A DNA stretch of 63,954 bases, taken from contig UQYK01000004.1 of the NCBI GenBank assembly GCA_900545285.1, positions 1 to 63,954 on the forward strand. The letters are read 5' to 3'. Of this stretch, positions 26,751-35,095 are shown piece after piece; positions within the stretch are counted from its first letter, which is position 1, and the number at the start of each line of letters is the position of its first letter. The position numbers and the translations under genes were made by a program. This DNA is from an uncultured Ruminococcus sp. GTDB taxonomy: Bacteria; Bacillota; Clostridia; Oscillospirales; Ruminococcaceae. The notes below the pieces were generated by a model, which did not search any database, was not told the DNA's origin, and was given only the letters and a program-made list of their open reading frames with translations.

Positions 26751-27764
26751 GTGGAAACAAAAGAACTCAAAGATTGTGCAGCAGATTTATGGGAAGCAGC
26801 CAGGATGCTGCACGACGGTCAGGTAGTGGGCATTCCTACAGAAACAGTTTATGGTCTGGCGGCAGATGCCAGAAATCCCCAGGCTGTGGCACAGGTTTTT
26901 GCGGCTAAGGGACGGCCGGCAGATAATCCGCTGATCGTGCATATTGCATCTATGGAACAGCTCACGGAAATTGCGGCAGAGGTGCCGCCGCTGGCGAAAC
27001 GCCTGGCGGAACAGTTCTGGCCGGGGCCGCTGACCATGATTCTTCCCAAACAGGCATCAATTCCGGAGATCACCTCCGGCGGACTGGACACAGTGGGAAT
27101 CCGCATGCCGTCTCATCCGGTTGCAAGGGCGCTGATCCGGCTGTCCGGTGTGCCCATTGCAGCGCCTTCTGCCAATATCTCCGGCTATCCCAGCCCGACA
27201 ACAGCGGCGCATGTTATGCGGGATATGCAGGGAAAAATTGCGGCAGTTGTAGACGGCGGCCCCTGTACCGTGGGTGTGGAATCTACAGTGATTTCCCTGG
27301 AGGGAGCAGATACTGTGCGGATTCTGCGTCCTGGCTATGTGACTAAGGAAATGCTGGAATCTGTGGCGGCGCATGTGTCGCTGGATCCGGCCATTCTGCA
27401 TCAGCTGAAGGAAGGGCAGACCGTTCGTTCTCCCGGCATGAAATATAAACATTATTCGCCCCGTGCACATGTGATTCTGGCAGACGGCTCCTGGGAAGGA
27501 TTTGCCGCATTGGTAGAACAGCGCAAGACAGCGCATACATATGCATTGGTGTTTGACGGAGAGGGCGAAACGCTCTCCGTGCCGATCCTGACCTATGGAA
27601 AAAATGATCAGGAGCAGGCACAGCAGATTTTTTCAAAATTGCGGGAATTGGATGACCTGGGCGCGCAGCTGGTATTTGTGCGTGCGCCCAGTGCAGACGG
27701 CGTAGGGCTCGCCGTCTATAACCGTCTGATTCGTGCGGCAGGATTTGAGGTGATACAAGTATGA
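26751..27764 (+). CDS. L-threonylcarbamoyladenylate synthase (Sua5 type)
   Basis: The 337-residue enzyme makes threonylcarbamoyl-AMP from threonine, bicarbonate and ATP for the t6A modification at position 37 of ANN-decoding tRNAs. The YrdC domain (about 1-200) has IPTETVYGLAADA, KGRPADNPLI, and PSANISGYPSPTTAAHV. A C-terminal Sua5 domain (about 240-337), linked by SPGMKYKHYSP, distinguishes it from short TsaC. GTG 26751 is the likely start: GGAAGAGG precedes it and the longer frame would overlap prfA. Four bases overlap with coaE. Confidence 0.93.
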   Translation: METKELKDCAADLWEAARMLHDGQVVGIPTETVYGLAADARNPQAVAQVFAAKGRPADNPLIVHIASMEQLTEIAAEVPPLAKRLAEQFWPGPLTMILPKQASIPEITSGGLDTVGIRMPSHPVARALIRLSGVPIAAPSANISGYPSPTTAAHVMRDMQGKIAAVVDGGPCTVGVESTVISLEGADTVRILRPGYVTKEMLESVAAHVSLDPAILHQLKEGQTVRSPGMKYKHYSPRAHVILADGSWEGFAALVEQRKTAHTYALVFDGEGETLSVPILTYGKNDQEQAQQIFSKLRELDDLGAQLVFVRAPSADGVGLAVYNRLIRAAGFEVIQV

Positions 27765-28402
27765 ACAGTCTCGATGGTGTGATGGTAGTTGGTCTGACCG
27801 GTCAGACCGGTGCCGGAAAAAGTACCGTTTCAAAGGTGTTTGTCCAGAACGGATTCCGGCTGATCGACGCAGATGCAATTTCACGCATGGTAGTCAAGCG
27901 TGGCTCTCACTGTCTGGCAGATCTTCGGGAGTGCTTCTCGGATGTGATACTGCTTCCGGACGGGGAACTGGATCGCCAGGCACTGGCAGCAATTGCATTT
28001 TCTGACCATCGCAAACTCGAAATGCTCAATACGATAATGTATCCATATATTATGGGAGAAATTCTGCGCATGATTCATCGGTTTTCCCAGCAGAACCATA
28101 AGCTGATTCTACTGGATGCCCCCACGCTTTTTGAAAGCCGGGCAGACGATTTCTGTGACCTGATTATTTCTGTTGTGGCAGATGCGGATCTGCGGCAGCA
28201 GCGGATTATGCAGCGGGATCACATTCCCGCAGATACGGCAAAACAGCGCATGGATGTACAGCTGAGTGAGTCCTTTTTTCGGGAACACTCAGACGCAGTA
28301 CTGGAAAATAATGCAGATTTTTCGGATCTCTGGGACGCAGCACAGGAACTGTCTGCCAAGACGATCCGTTATTATGAAACCAAATATGGACTGCTGGTCT
28401 GA
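27761..28402 (+). CDS. coaE: Dephospho-CoA kinase
   Basis: The 213-residue kinase catalyses the last step of coenzyme A synthesis, phosphorylating the ribose 3'-hydroxyl of dephospho-CoA. The P-loop GQTGAGKST lies at about residues 13-21 and is followed by the IDADAIS acidic motif and LLDAPTLFES, the family's LID and substrate segments. The length fits. The ATG overlaps the sua5 stop. Together with coaX at 42.9 kb the window holds both the first and last kinases of CoA synthesis, though not linked. Confidence 0.92.
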   Translation: MNSLDGVMVVGLTGQTGAGKSTVSKVFVQNGFRLIDADAISRMVVKRGSHCLADLRECFSDVILLPDGELDRQALAAIAFSDHRKLEMLNTIMYPYIMGEILRMIHRFSQQNHKLILLDAPTLFESRADDFCDLIISVVADADLRQQRIMQRDHIPADTAKQRMDVQLSESFFREHSDAVLENNADFSDLWDAAQELSAKTIRYYETKYGLLV

Positions 28403-28456
28403 GATGTACATGCAAAAAAGACCGGCTGTTTTATTCTGAGAATGGAGGAATTTCAG

Positions 28457-29860
28457 ATGGAAGCAAAAAAATCAGCAGCAGAGGAACAGAAAGAAGCCCT
28501 GTTTGCACAGGCAAAACACGGCGCTTTGCGGATTGATGCCGCACAGCAGGCAGAAAGCGATGCTTTTGCAGCGGATTACATTGCATTTTTGAATGCATCC
28601 AAAACAGAACGGGAAGCTGTGATAACAGCCTCTGCATTGCTGGAAAACAACGGATTTGTGCCGTTTACTCCTGGCATGTCTCTGAAAGCCGGCGATAAAA
28701 TCTATGTAAACAACCGGGGCAAGGCAATCATTGCAGCTGTAATCGGCACCGCACCGATTACAGAAGGCGTTCGCCTGTGTGCTGCGCATATCGATTCCCC
28801 CCGTCTGGATATGAAGCAGAATCCGCTGTACGAGGATCATGAACTGGCAATGTTCAAAACCCATTACTACGGCGGCATTAAAAAGTATCAGTGGACAGCA
28901 ATTCCCCTCTCCCTGCACGGCGTTGTGGTAAAAGCAGACGGCACTTCGGTAACTGTAAATATCGGGGAAGATGCAGGAGATCCGGTCTTCTGTGTTACAG
29001 ACCTTCTGCCGCACCTGGCACCTCAGCAGATGAAGCGCCCGGCTACAGAAATTGTACGGGGAGAAGAACTGAACATTCTGGTAGGCTCTATGCCCTTTAA
29101 TAAAGACGAAGAGAGCGAGCAGGTGAAGCTGAATATTCTGCACATCCTGCATGAAAAATATGGCATGACTGAAACTGATTTCCTGTCCGCAGAATTGGAA
29201 GCAGTCCCGGCATTCCCGGCAAAGGAACTAGGCTTTGACCGCAGCATGATCGGCGGCTATGGACACGATGACCGTGTTTGTGCTTATCCGGCACTGCGCG
29301 CGCTTCTGGACTGCAAGACACCGGTACACACCGCTGTGACAATTCTGACAGACAAGGAAGAAACCGGCAGTGACGGCAATACCGGTCTTTGTTCTTCTTA
29401 TCTGCCCTACTTCCTGGAAGATCTGGCAGATTGCTTTGGCGTAAAGGGACGCCATGTGATGCATGCTTCGCAGTGCTTGTCTGCGGATGTCAATGCAGCA
29501 TTTGACCCCACATTCCCGGATGTCATGGAGCAGAAAAACTGTGCTTACCTCAACCACGGCGTTTGCGTTACCAAGTTTACCGGCGCACGGGGCAAATCCG
29601 GCACTTCTGATGCATCTGCAGAATTTGTGGGAACTGTTCGCCGTGTTCTGGACAATGGAAATGTTGTATGGCAGACAGGAGAACTGGGCAAAGTAGACGC
29701 AGGCGGCGGCGGAACTGTTGCAGCTTATATTGCAAATCTGGACATTGATACAATTGATGTGGGTGTTCCGGTGCTCTCGATGCATGCACCGTTTGAAGTG
29801 GTTTCCAAGCTGGATGTCTATATGACATACCGGGCATTCTGTGTCTTTATTGCGTCCTGA
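28457..29860 (+). CDS. M18-family aminopeptidase
   Basis: A 467-residue cytoplasmic metallo-aminopeptidase of family M18. The zinc-binding AAHIDSPRLDMKQ (about residues 112-124), the LTDKEETGSDGNTG segment (catalytic Glu pair, about 296-309), and the final VPVLSMHAPFEV (about 435-446) are all in place. It removes N-terminal amino acids, often acidic ones, from peptides. GGAGG precedes ATG 28457; the upstream in-frame ATG 28442 overlaps that ribosome site and is rejected. It seems to be its own unit or to share a transcript with the small DUF4250 gene. Confidence 0.92.
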   Translation: MEAKKSAAEEQKEALFAQAKHGALRIDAAQQAESDAFAADYIAFLNASKTEREAVITASALLENNGFVPFTPGMSLKAGDKIYVNNRGKAIIAAVIGTAPITEGVRLCAAHIDSPRLDMKQNPLYEDHELAMFKTHYYGGIKKYQWTAIPLSLHGVVVKADGTSVTVNIGEDAGDPVFCVTDLLPHLAPQQMKRPATEIVRGEELNILVGSMPFNKDEESEQVKLNILHILHEKYGMTETDFLSAELEAVPAFPAKELGFDRSMIGGYGHDDRVCAYPALRALLDCKTPVHTAVTILTDKEETGSDGNTGLCSSYLPYFLEDLADCFGVKGRHVMHASQCLSADVNAAFDPTFPDVMEQKNCAYLNHGVCVTKFTGARGKSGTSDASAEFVGTVRRVLDNGNVVWQTGELGKVDAGGGGTVAAYIANLDIDTIDVGVPVLSMHAPFEVVSKLDVYMTYRAFCVFIAS

Positions 29861-29901
29861 GCGCGCATAGCAACGGAAATCATAAAGCGAGGTGAATGCG
29901 G

Positions 29902-30084
29902 ATGCCGATTCCAAATGATCCGATTATCCTGATGAGCTATCTGAATACACAGCTGCGGGATCATTACAGCTCTCTGGAGGATTTGTGCAAGTCCATGGAC
30001 TTGGATGCTTCTGAGATTGCAGAAAAACTGAAGGACGTGGGGTATGTGTACCACCAGGAGCGCAATCAGTTTGTAACCGCATAG
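29902..30084 (+). CDS. DUF4250 small protein
   Basis: A 60-residue soluble protein matching DUF4250. The sequence begins MPIPNDPIILMSYLNTQLRD, as is typical, followed by a predicted helix-rich body with LEDLCKSMDLDASEIAEKL that resembles a small helix-turn-helix, and ends VYHQERNQFV. Function is unknown. GAGGTGA supports ATG 29902 over ATG 29896. A terminator follows within ten bases. Confidence 0.82.
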   Translation: MPIPNDPIILMSYLNTQLRDHYSSLEDLCKSMDLDASEIAEKLKDVGYVYHQERNQFVTA

Positions 30085-30091
30085 CAAAAAG

Positions 30092-30122
30092 AACGGATGC
30101 AGTTTTTTCTGCATCCGTTTTC
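30092..30122. terminator. Bidirectional terminator
   Basis: AACGGATGCAG (30092-30102) pairs perfectly with CTGCATCCGTT (30109-30119), with T runs on both strands. It separates the DUF4250 gene from the convergent kinase gene. Confidence 0.85.
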
Positions 30123-30156
30123 GTTTTCTCTGAATTTTTTTGGAAGGATAAGCTTT

Positions 30157-30687
30157 TTACTTAGATTGTGCCGCAATTTTTTTCAGCTGCTTCTGTACGG
30201 CAGAAAGCAGACGCTGGTTGCACTCCGGCAGGGTGCATTTCGTGAGATCAACGGTGAGATCGGCATACTTTTCATACAGCGGACAGCGCTCATCAAACAA
30301 CTCCTGGAGTGTTTCGCATCCGCCGTGACAAACCACACCCCGTGTTACCAGATTTCCAACACGCTGCGTTAAATCATTTAATGCATGGTGCAGATATACG
30401 ACAAAACCAATGGATTTTAAATATGCCATAGCGCCTTCATGATAGATAACGCTTCCGCCAGTGGAAATCACTGCCTGGTTGGTGTGGATGGACTGAACCA
30501 CCTTTCCTTCTAATGTAATGAAACCCTCTGTGCCGTTTTCTTCAATCAGCTGCATTAGCGTTTTTTCATATGTGTCCATGATGACATCATCAGTATCAAT
30601 AAAGTGGTAGGAGAGGGAGTCCGCCAAAATACGACCTAGCGTACTTTTTCCAGAACCTGGCATCCCAATTAAAATCACATTCTGCAT
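30157..30687 (-). CDS. Shikimate kinase-like protein (substrate uncertain)
   Basis: A 176-residue P-loop kinase of the shikimate kinase fold. Walker A GMPGSGKST is at 8-16, the acidic DTDD at 32-35, the TGGS loop at 76-79, and the LID-region Arg in RCPLYEKYAD at 134. The family's shikimate-binding FRxxE motif is changed: residues 56-60 read FITLE, so the Arg is missing, and GGG is GGS. No other aromatic pathway genes adjoin it. It may phosphorylate something other than shikimate. A minus-strand promoter (30731-30759) lies upstream. Confidence 0.75.
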   Translation of the reverse strand: MQNVILIGMPGSGKSTLGRILADSLSYHFIDTDDVIMDTYEKTLMQLIEENGTEGFITLEGKVVQSIHTNQAVISTGGSVIYHEGAMAYLKSIGFVVYLHHALNDLTQRVGNLVTRGVVCHGGCETLQELFDERCPLYEKYADLTVDLTKCTLPECNQRLLSAVQKQLKKIAAQSK

Positions 30688-30730
30688 CCTTGCAAATTCC
30701 TTTCTTTTTCAAAAGACTCATATCTCTTTT

Positions 30731-30759
30731 ATTTTATCATATTTTCACAAGGAATGCAA
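30731..30759 (-). promoter_or_regulatory. SigA-type promoter of the shikimate kinase-like gene
   Basis: On the minus strand, TTGCAT (30759-30754) and TAAAAT (30736-30731) have a 17-base spacer. Confidence 0.6.
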
Positions 30760-30844
30760 GACTTTTGCTGCAAAAAAAGCAGATACAGAAATACTGCTGA
30801 AAAATTAGAGGATGCCTGTGGCCTTCGCAGTTCATATTTTATTG

Positions 30845-30873
30845 TTGAAATCATCATACGGCCATGCTATAAT
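30845..30873 (+). promoter_or_regulatory. SigA-type promoter of the GntR gene
   Basis: TTGAAA (30845-30850) and TATAAT (30868-30873) are 17 bases apart. The leader to the GntR start is about 130 bases, with no recognised structure. Confidence 0.75.
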
Positions 30874-31008
30874 GAGTAAAATACGGACGTTCCATAAAAA
30901 ATAAAATGGAATTGTCATATATACAACACATTTTTGCGAACTGTATCTTTTTCCCCGTTTGTGTGCAAAAAGGTGCAGGATACACGCAGTTGAATCAAGG
31001 GGATTTGC

Positions 31009-31764
31009 ATGTATACAGAACAGGAAGCATACCGGCGTCTGGCCGAAGAGCTGATCGGTTCCATTCAGCATGGAAAACTACAGCAGGAATCGATCATTCC
31101 CACAGAAGCGGCGCTGGCGAAAGAGATGAAAATGAATCGCTTGGCTGTCAGACGGGCTGTTCAGCATTTTCAGATGATGGGAATTCTGGAACAGGATGCG
31201 GAAAAGAATTACCGCCTGACCGGAAACGTTACAGACCGTTTGCAGGAGACACTGCATATTATCCTGCTGCTGAAACATATTTCGCCGGAAGAGGTTTGTC
31301 AGGTGCGGCGTATGATGGATCAGGAAGCCCTTCGCCTGGCGTTTGCCCGGCGGGATCAGCTGGATCTGGATGCACTCAAGCATCTGCTGGAACGCATCTG
31401 GTACGGCAATGTGCTGGACAGCATAGAGGCGGATGAGGCATCTCATATCTGGCTGATGGAAGCCTCCGGCAATCAGTTGATGAAGAATATTATGCAGTCT
31501 GTCTGGGCGATTTGTTCCACGCAGATGAATTTGCTTCTGGCAGACGGCACGGAGGAACTGCACCAAAAACAAAAGCTGGTGCATGAGCAGCTTTACAAGA
31601 GCCTTTTACGGGGCGATCTGGAAATGGGATTGGAAGCCATACAGGTACACTATGATACCATTGAAGCGTGCTTAAATGCTTGCATAGAACAGCAGCTGTT
31701 CCAATCACAGCCAGATGTTGCTGCTTCGACAGAATTTACAGAGAGGAGCGTGGCAACAGGATGA
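31009..31764 (+). CDS. GntR-family regulator (FCD/FadR type)
   Basis: A 251-residue regulator. An N-terminal winged helix (about residues 5-75) carries the GntR pattern IIPTEAALAKEMKMNRLAVRRAV, and an all-helical FCD-like ligand domain follows (about 85-225). Such regulators respond to organic acids, amino acids or sugar acids; the ligand is not evident. AAGGGGA precedes the ATG. Its TGA overlaps the ATG of the following membrane protein gene, which is therefore the most likely regulatory partner. Confidence 0.85.
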   Translation: MYTEQEAYRRLAEELIGSIQHGKLQQESIIPTEAALAKEMKMNRLAVRRAVQHFQMMGILEQDAEKNYRLTGNVTDRLQETLHIILLLKHISPEEVCQVRRMMDQEALRLAFARRDQLDLDALKHLLERIWYGNVLDSIEADEASHIWLMEASGNQLMKNIMQSVWAICSTQMNLLLADGTEELHQKQKLVHEQLYKSLLRGDLEMGLEAIQVHYDTIEACLNACIEQQLFQSQPDVAASTEFTERSVATG

Positions 31765-32531
31765 ATTTATTTCTCACACTGGCGTTTTTATTTTGTATCG
31801 GCAGTATTTTAGGGTGGGTGCTTGAAGTGGTATTTCGCCGCTTTTTCTCCGCGCACCATTGGGTGAATCCCGGCTTTCTGATAGGGCCGTATTTGCCGCT
31901 GTATGGTTCCAGCTTGTGTGTGCTGTACTTGCTGGCAGAGCTGGAGCCTTTGATTGCAGTTGAACAGGCATGGCTGCGGAAGTTGCTGCTGTTTCTTTTG
32001 ATGGCAGTCGCGATTACACTGCTGGAATATGTTGCCGGCGTAATTTTTATCCATGGCATGAAAATCAAGCTTTGGGATTATTCTGACCGGTGGGGCAATA
32101 TCGGCGGTATTATCTGTCCGCTGTTTTCCTTCTTCTGGATGGTACTCAGCGCATGCTACTATTTCCTGATTCATCCCCATATTTTGTCGGCGCTGCACTG
32201 GCTGTCAATCAATCTGGCATTCTCCTTTGTCATCGGATTTTTCTATGGCATTTTCGTACTGGATGTGGCCTATTCCACACACCTGATGGTGAAAATCCGT
32301 TCCTTCGCGGCAGAGAGCGGCATTGTCGTCCTGCTGGAAGAACTGCGGGAGGATGTACGAGGGGCATTTGCCAAATATAGAAAGCCACACTTTTTCTTTA
32401 CAATGCATCCAGGGATTCCGCTGCGGGATATGCTGGAAAAATACCGGGATGTGCACTATATCTCCGGAAAGCATCTGAAGAACAAAATTCGGCAGCATAA
32501 GAAAACGGATTCCGATTCATCGGATTTGTGA
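31761..32531 (+). CDS. Putative ABC-transporter type IV membrane protein (PF06541 type)
   Basis: A 256-residue protein with five to six hydrophobic helices in the first 190 residues and a charged cytoplasmic tail rich in Lys and Arg. The start SILGWVLEVVFRRF (about 12-25), followed by NPGFLIGPYLPLYG, is characteristic of the family commonly labelled putative ABC-transporter type IV. No ATPase is adjacent, so transport is unproven. The longer upstream frame overlaps the GntR gene; ATG 31761 overlaps its stop and is preceded by GAGAGGAG. spoVM follows 63 bases later. Confidence 0.8.
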   Translation: MNLFLTLAFLFCIGSILGWVLEVVFRRFFSAHHWVNPGFLIGPYLPLYGSSLCVLYLLAELEPLIAVEQAWLRKLLLFLLMAVAITLLEYVAGVIFIHGMKIKLWDYSDRWGNIGGIICPLFSFFWMVLSACYYFLIHPHILSALHWLSINLAFSFVIGFFYGIFVLDVAYSTHLMVKIRSFAAESGIVVLLEELREDVRGAFAKYRKPHFFFTMHPGIPLRDMLEKYRDVHYISGKHLKNKIRQHKKTDSDSSDL

Positions 32532-32594
32532 TAAGATGCACCAATATTGCGAACACTGAATATACTGGAATGTACTTGAAAGGAGGACATTTTT

Positions 32595-32684
32595 ATGAAG
32601 ATTGTGGTTGTAAAGAGTCCGCGCCTGCTGACAGGTTTGTTCCGTGTGATATTCAAAATAAAAAAGGAGACACCGGAGACATAA
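32595..32684 (+). CDS. spoVM: Stage V sporulation protein M
   Basis: A 29-codon gene too short for most gene finders. AGGAGG (32581-32586) precedes ATG 32595 and TAA ends at 32684. The peptide starts MKIVVVKSPRLL and continues as an amphipathic helix with FRVIFKIKK, closely matching clostridial SpoVM and sharing the essential Pro9 of the 26-residue Bacillus subtilis protein. SpoVM inserts shallowly into the convex outer forespore membrane and anchors SpoIVA, which starts coat assembly. spoIVA lies 7 kb downstream on the other strand. A terminator follows at 32711. Confidence 0.88.
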   Translation: MKIVVVKSPRLLTGLFRVIFKIKKETPET

Positions 32685-32710
32685 TCGCTTTTTTCAAAAG
32701 AATCGATGGG

Positions 32711-32756
32711 AAAACCGCAGGGAGCTGTGATACTGTGCAGCCTTCTGCGGTTTTTT
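32711..32756 (+). terminator. Intrinsic terminator after spoVM
   Basis: AAAACCGCAG (32711-32720) pairs with CTGCGGTTTT, extended by AGCTG/CAGC inside, and is followed by TTTTTT (32751-32756). Confidence 0.85.
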
Positions 32757-32837
32757 GCGGTTCGGGCAGATGTATATTTTCCAGGCGCACATCATATGGT
32801 GAAACAGGCTCTGAAATTACTTACTGGGAGGAACACA

Positions 32838-33149
32838 ATGATGATGCAGGAATCTGAAATCTCAAATGTACCGGAAGAAGAAGCTGCCGCAGAACTGCAA
32901 AGCGAAACACAGGTGCTGCACCTGTCCGGAGAACATCGCGGCAGTGCACGGCAGCAGCGTGCAGATGATGTGGCAATGACGCAGTGTATCCTTTGCATTT
33001 TGCTGGTTTTGATTTTGTTTGTACTGCACTGGCTGAAGCCGGAGTGGCAGAGCATGCTGCTTCAGCAATACATACAATACCGGAATGCGCCGCCGCTGCA
33101 ATGGTTGGATCAACTGCTGCACAGCATGCAGCAATGGATGCAGCGATGA
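32838..33149 (+). CDS. Small single-pass membrane protein, SpoIVFA-like by position
   Basis: A 103-residue protein: an acidic then polar N-terminal tail (1-45), one hydrophobic helix (about 46-65) and an extracytoplasmic tail rich in Gln and aromatic residues. I do not recognise a family. Its stop overlaps the ATG of the M50 protease gene (ATGA), so the two are translationally coupled. In Bacillus the protease SpoIVFB is preceded by its regulator SpoIVFA, also single-pass with the same orientation but with a LytM-like domain that is absent here. The role as protease partner is inferred from context only. GGGAGG precedes three consecutive ATG codons starting at 32838. Confidence 0.7.
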   Translation: MMMQESEISNVPEEEAAAELQSETQVLHLSGEHRGSARQQRADDVAMTQCILCILLVLILFVLHWLKPEWQSMLLQQYIQYRNAPPLQWLDQLLHSMQQWMQR

Positions 33150-33742
33150 TCCGGTTTTGCTGGCGTGGAATCTATGTTGAAGCGGAATTTGGCTTTTTTG
33201 TCCTTAGTGCGCTAATTGGACTTTTGTACGGAACTTATTTTTTTCTTCTGTTTTTGTCGGCGTGTCTGCTCCATGAACTGGGACATCTGTGCATAATGCT
33301 TTTGTTTCATCGAAGGGTGCAGCGCGTTTCTCTGGGCAGTGCCGGGATTTTGATTGCGCCGGTACCAGAATACGGCGCATATTCTCAGGATTTTCTGGTG
33401 TACTGCGCCGGGCCGCTTGTCAATCTCCTGCTGGGGGCTTTCGCCTGGAGCGTGGGGGAGATAACGGCCGCAGCCCTGCATCTGGGACTTGGCGCGCTGA
33501 ATCTGCTGCCATATTCTAAATTGGACGGCGGCGCGGTTTGCCGGTGTTTGCTGGAAATGCTGGGGATTTCCCAGGACACAGCAGAACGGTGTATGCAGCT
33601 GCTGTGCGGTGCTGTAACGCTTTTCCTTCTGCTTGCCGTAAAAATATTCTCTGTGAAAAATGTGTCGATTCCGGCAATGACGGTGTATCTGGAACTGACA
33701 GAGCTGCTGCCTGTTTTTTGGACGCGGTGCAGATCCAGGTGA
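33146..33742 (+). CDS. M50-family intramembrane metalloprotease, SpoIVFB-like
   Basis: A 198-residue polytopic membrane protease. The zinc-binding HELGH is at residues 43-47, and the second motif NLLPYSKLDGG at 119-129 supplies the third ligand Asp127. The size and motif spacing fit the SpoIVFB group of site-2 proteases, which cut pro-SigK in the mother cell. Its position after spoVM and a coupled small membrane protein supports a sporulation role, but no pro-SigK substrate is in the window, so this is inference. The upstream in-frame extension overlaps the previous gene and is rejected. Confidence 0.85.
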   Translation: MIRFCWRGIYVEAEFGFFVLSALIGLLYGTYFFLLFLSACLLHELGHLCIMLLFHRRVQRVSLGSAGILIAPVPEYGAYSQDFLVYCAGPLVNLLLGAFAWSVGEITAAALHLGLGALNLLPYSKLDGGAVCRCLLEMLGISQDTAERCMQLLCGAVTLFLLLAVKIFSVKNVSIPAMTVYLELTELLPVFWTRCRSR

Positions 33743-33816
33743 TTTTGCTGTAATTGAAAAAAGAGACAAAAAGGACGATTTTTTACAAAATGATCGACAG
33801 GAATTTTGGGAAATGC

Positions 33817-33845
33817 TTGCAATGCAGCGTGTCTTATGTTATACT
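33817..33845 (+). promoter_or_regulatory. Promoter of the LacI-family gene
   Basis: TTGCAA (33817-33822) and TATACT (33840-33845) are 17 bases apart. Confidence 0.75.
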
Positions 33846-33852
33846 TAACATA
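33835..33852. promoter_or_regulatory. Palindrome over the -10 box, possible operator
   Basis: TATGTTA (33835-33841) and TAACATA (33846-33852) form a perfect inverted repeat with a four-base spacer that covers the -10 box. A protein bound here would block the promoter. Confidence 0.5.
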
Positions 33853-33861
33853 GGAAATGTA

Positions 33862-33892
33862 CATTTTTCACAGAAAACGACTGTGAAAAATG
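33862..33892. promoter_or_regulatory. Perfect inverted repeat in the leader of the LacI-family gene
   Basis: CATTTTTCACAG (33862-33873) and CTGTGAAAAATG (33881-33892) are perfect reverse complements with a seven-base gap. No T run follows, so it is not an intrinsic terminator. It could be an operator or an mRNA-stabilising hairpin. Confidence 0.5.
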
Positions 33893-34011
33893 CAAGAGTC
33901 TGTTTTATATCAAGACACAGGCAGACTGCCTGGAACAAAACAGACGCGAAAAACCGGAGTATATCCCTGTCGGGAAGCTTCGGAAAATTGGAGAAGAAAG
34001 AGGAATTGGAA

Positions 34012-35007
34012 ATGAATATCAGCACAATTGCAAAGCTTGCGAATGTATCCACTGCTACAGTATCCAGATATTTGAATAACGGCTATGTCAGCGAAGAAAA
34101 ACGTCAGAAAATTGCAGAAGTCATTGCACGTACAGGTTACACCCCCAGTTCTTCTGCCCAGACGTTACGCACCGGAAGAAATAATCTGATTGGTGTTATC
34201 GTTCCGAAGATCAGCTCAGAATCCATCGGACGGATGGTAGACGGAATCACAGAGATTGTGAACCATTCTTCCTATCAGGTGCTGCTGGCAAATACGGGAA
34301 ATGATACGGAACGGGAGCTGGAATATCTGAAAATCTTCCGCACCAACAATGTAGACGGTGTTATTTTCATCGGTACTCTGATGAGCAAAAAGCATCTGGC
34401 CATTATGCACTCCTATAAAAAGCCGATTGTTCTGCTGAGTCAGCAGGAATCCGGTGTGTCCTGTGTCTATTTTGATGATTACGGCGCAGCAGAAAAGGCA
34501 ACTGACTGCCTGATTCGCTCCGGCTGTAAAAGAATTGCACACCTGGGCGTAACGCTTCGGGATAAGGCTGCCGGAAGAGCCAGACGGGGCGGCTTTATGG
34601 ACACGCTTTTGAAAAATCAAATTCCAGTGCATGAGCAATTGATTGTGGAGTGTGAAGGTTTCAGCACGCCGGATGGACAGGCTGCTATGCAGAAGCTGCT
34701 GGATCGGGGAGAAACCTTTGATGGAGTGTTCTGTGCGACAGATACGTTGGCATTCGGCGCAATGGATTGCCTGCGTCAGGCGGGAATTTCCGTACCGGAT
34801 CAGGTGTGCGTTTCCGCAGTAGGCAACAACCGGATGTCTGCCATTTATCATCCCCACCTGACTTCCGTGAATCTTTGCCATCGGACAGGTGGTATGGAGG
34901 CCGGGGCAATTCTGATGGAAATGATTCAGAATCACGTGGAATTGATTCAGAATGCACAGATGCAGTGCCAGCTGTTTGAACGGGAGAGCACAAACCGCAC
35001 CGTATGA
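34012..35007 (+). CDS. LacI-family regulator of the sucrose operon
   Basis: A 331-residue repressor. The N-terminal helix-turn-helix reads ISTIAKLANVSTATVSRYLNN and is followed by the hinge helix near residues 45-57 (SSSAQTLRTGR), then a periplasmic-binding-protein-like effector domain. Immediately downstream is the sucrose PTS operon, with a LacI-type operator at 35115, so it is most likely the sucrose repressor (ScrR role). The open frame reaches back to 33754, but the promoter lies inside that extension and LacI homology begins at ATG 34012. Confidence 0.88.
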   Translation: MNISTIAKLANVSTATVSRYLNNGYVSEEKRQKIAEVIARTGYTPSSSAQTLRTGRNNLIGVIVPKISSESIGRMVDGITEIVNHSSYQVLLANTGNDTERELEYLKIFRTNNVDGVIFIGTLMSKKHLAIMHSYKKPIVLLSQQESGVSCVYFDDYGAAEKATDCLIRSGCKRIAHLGVTLRDKAAGRARRGGFMDTLLKNQIPVHEQLIVECEGFSTPDGQAAMQKLLDRGETFDGVFCATDTLAFGAMDCLRQAGISVPDQVCVSAVGNNRMSAIYHPHLTSVNLCHRTGGMEAGAILMEMIQNHVELIQNAQMQCQLFERESTNRTV

Positions 35008-35095
35008 AAATAATTCCATATAAATTGTTTTTTGTCACAAATGCCGATTTTTAATTTTGGTGATTTTACATCTTTTCTTTTTCCTCGAATTCTGA

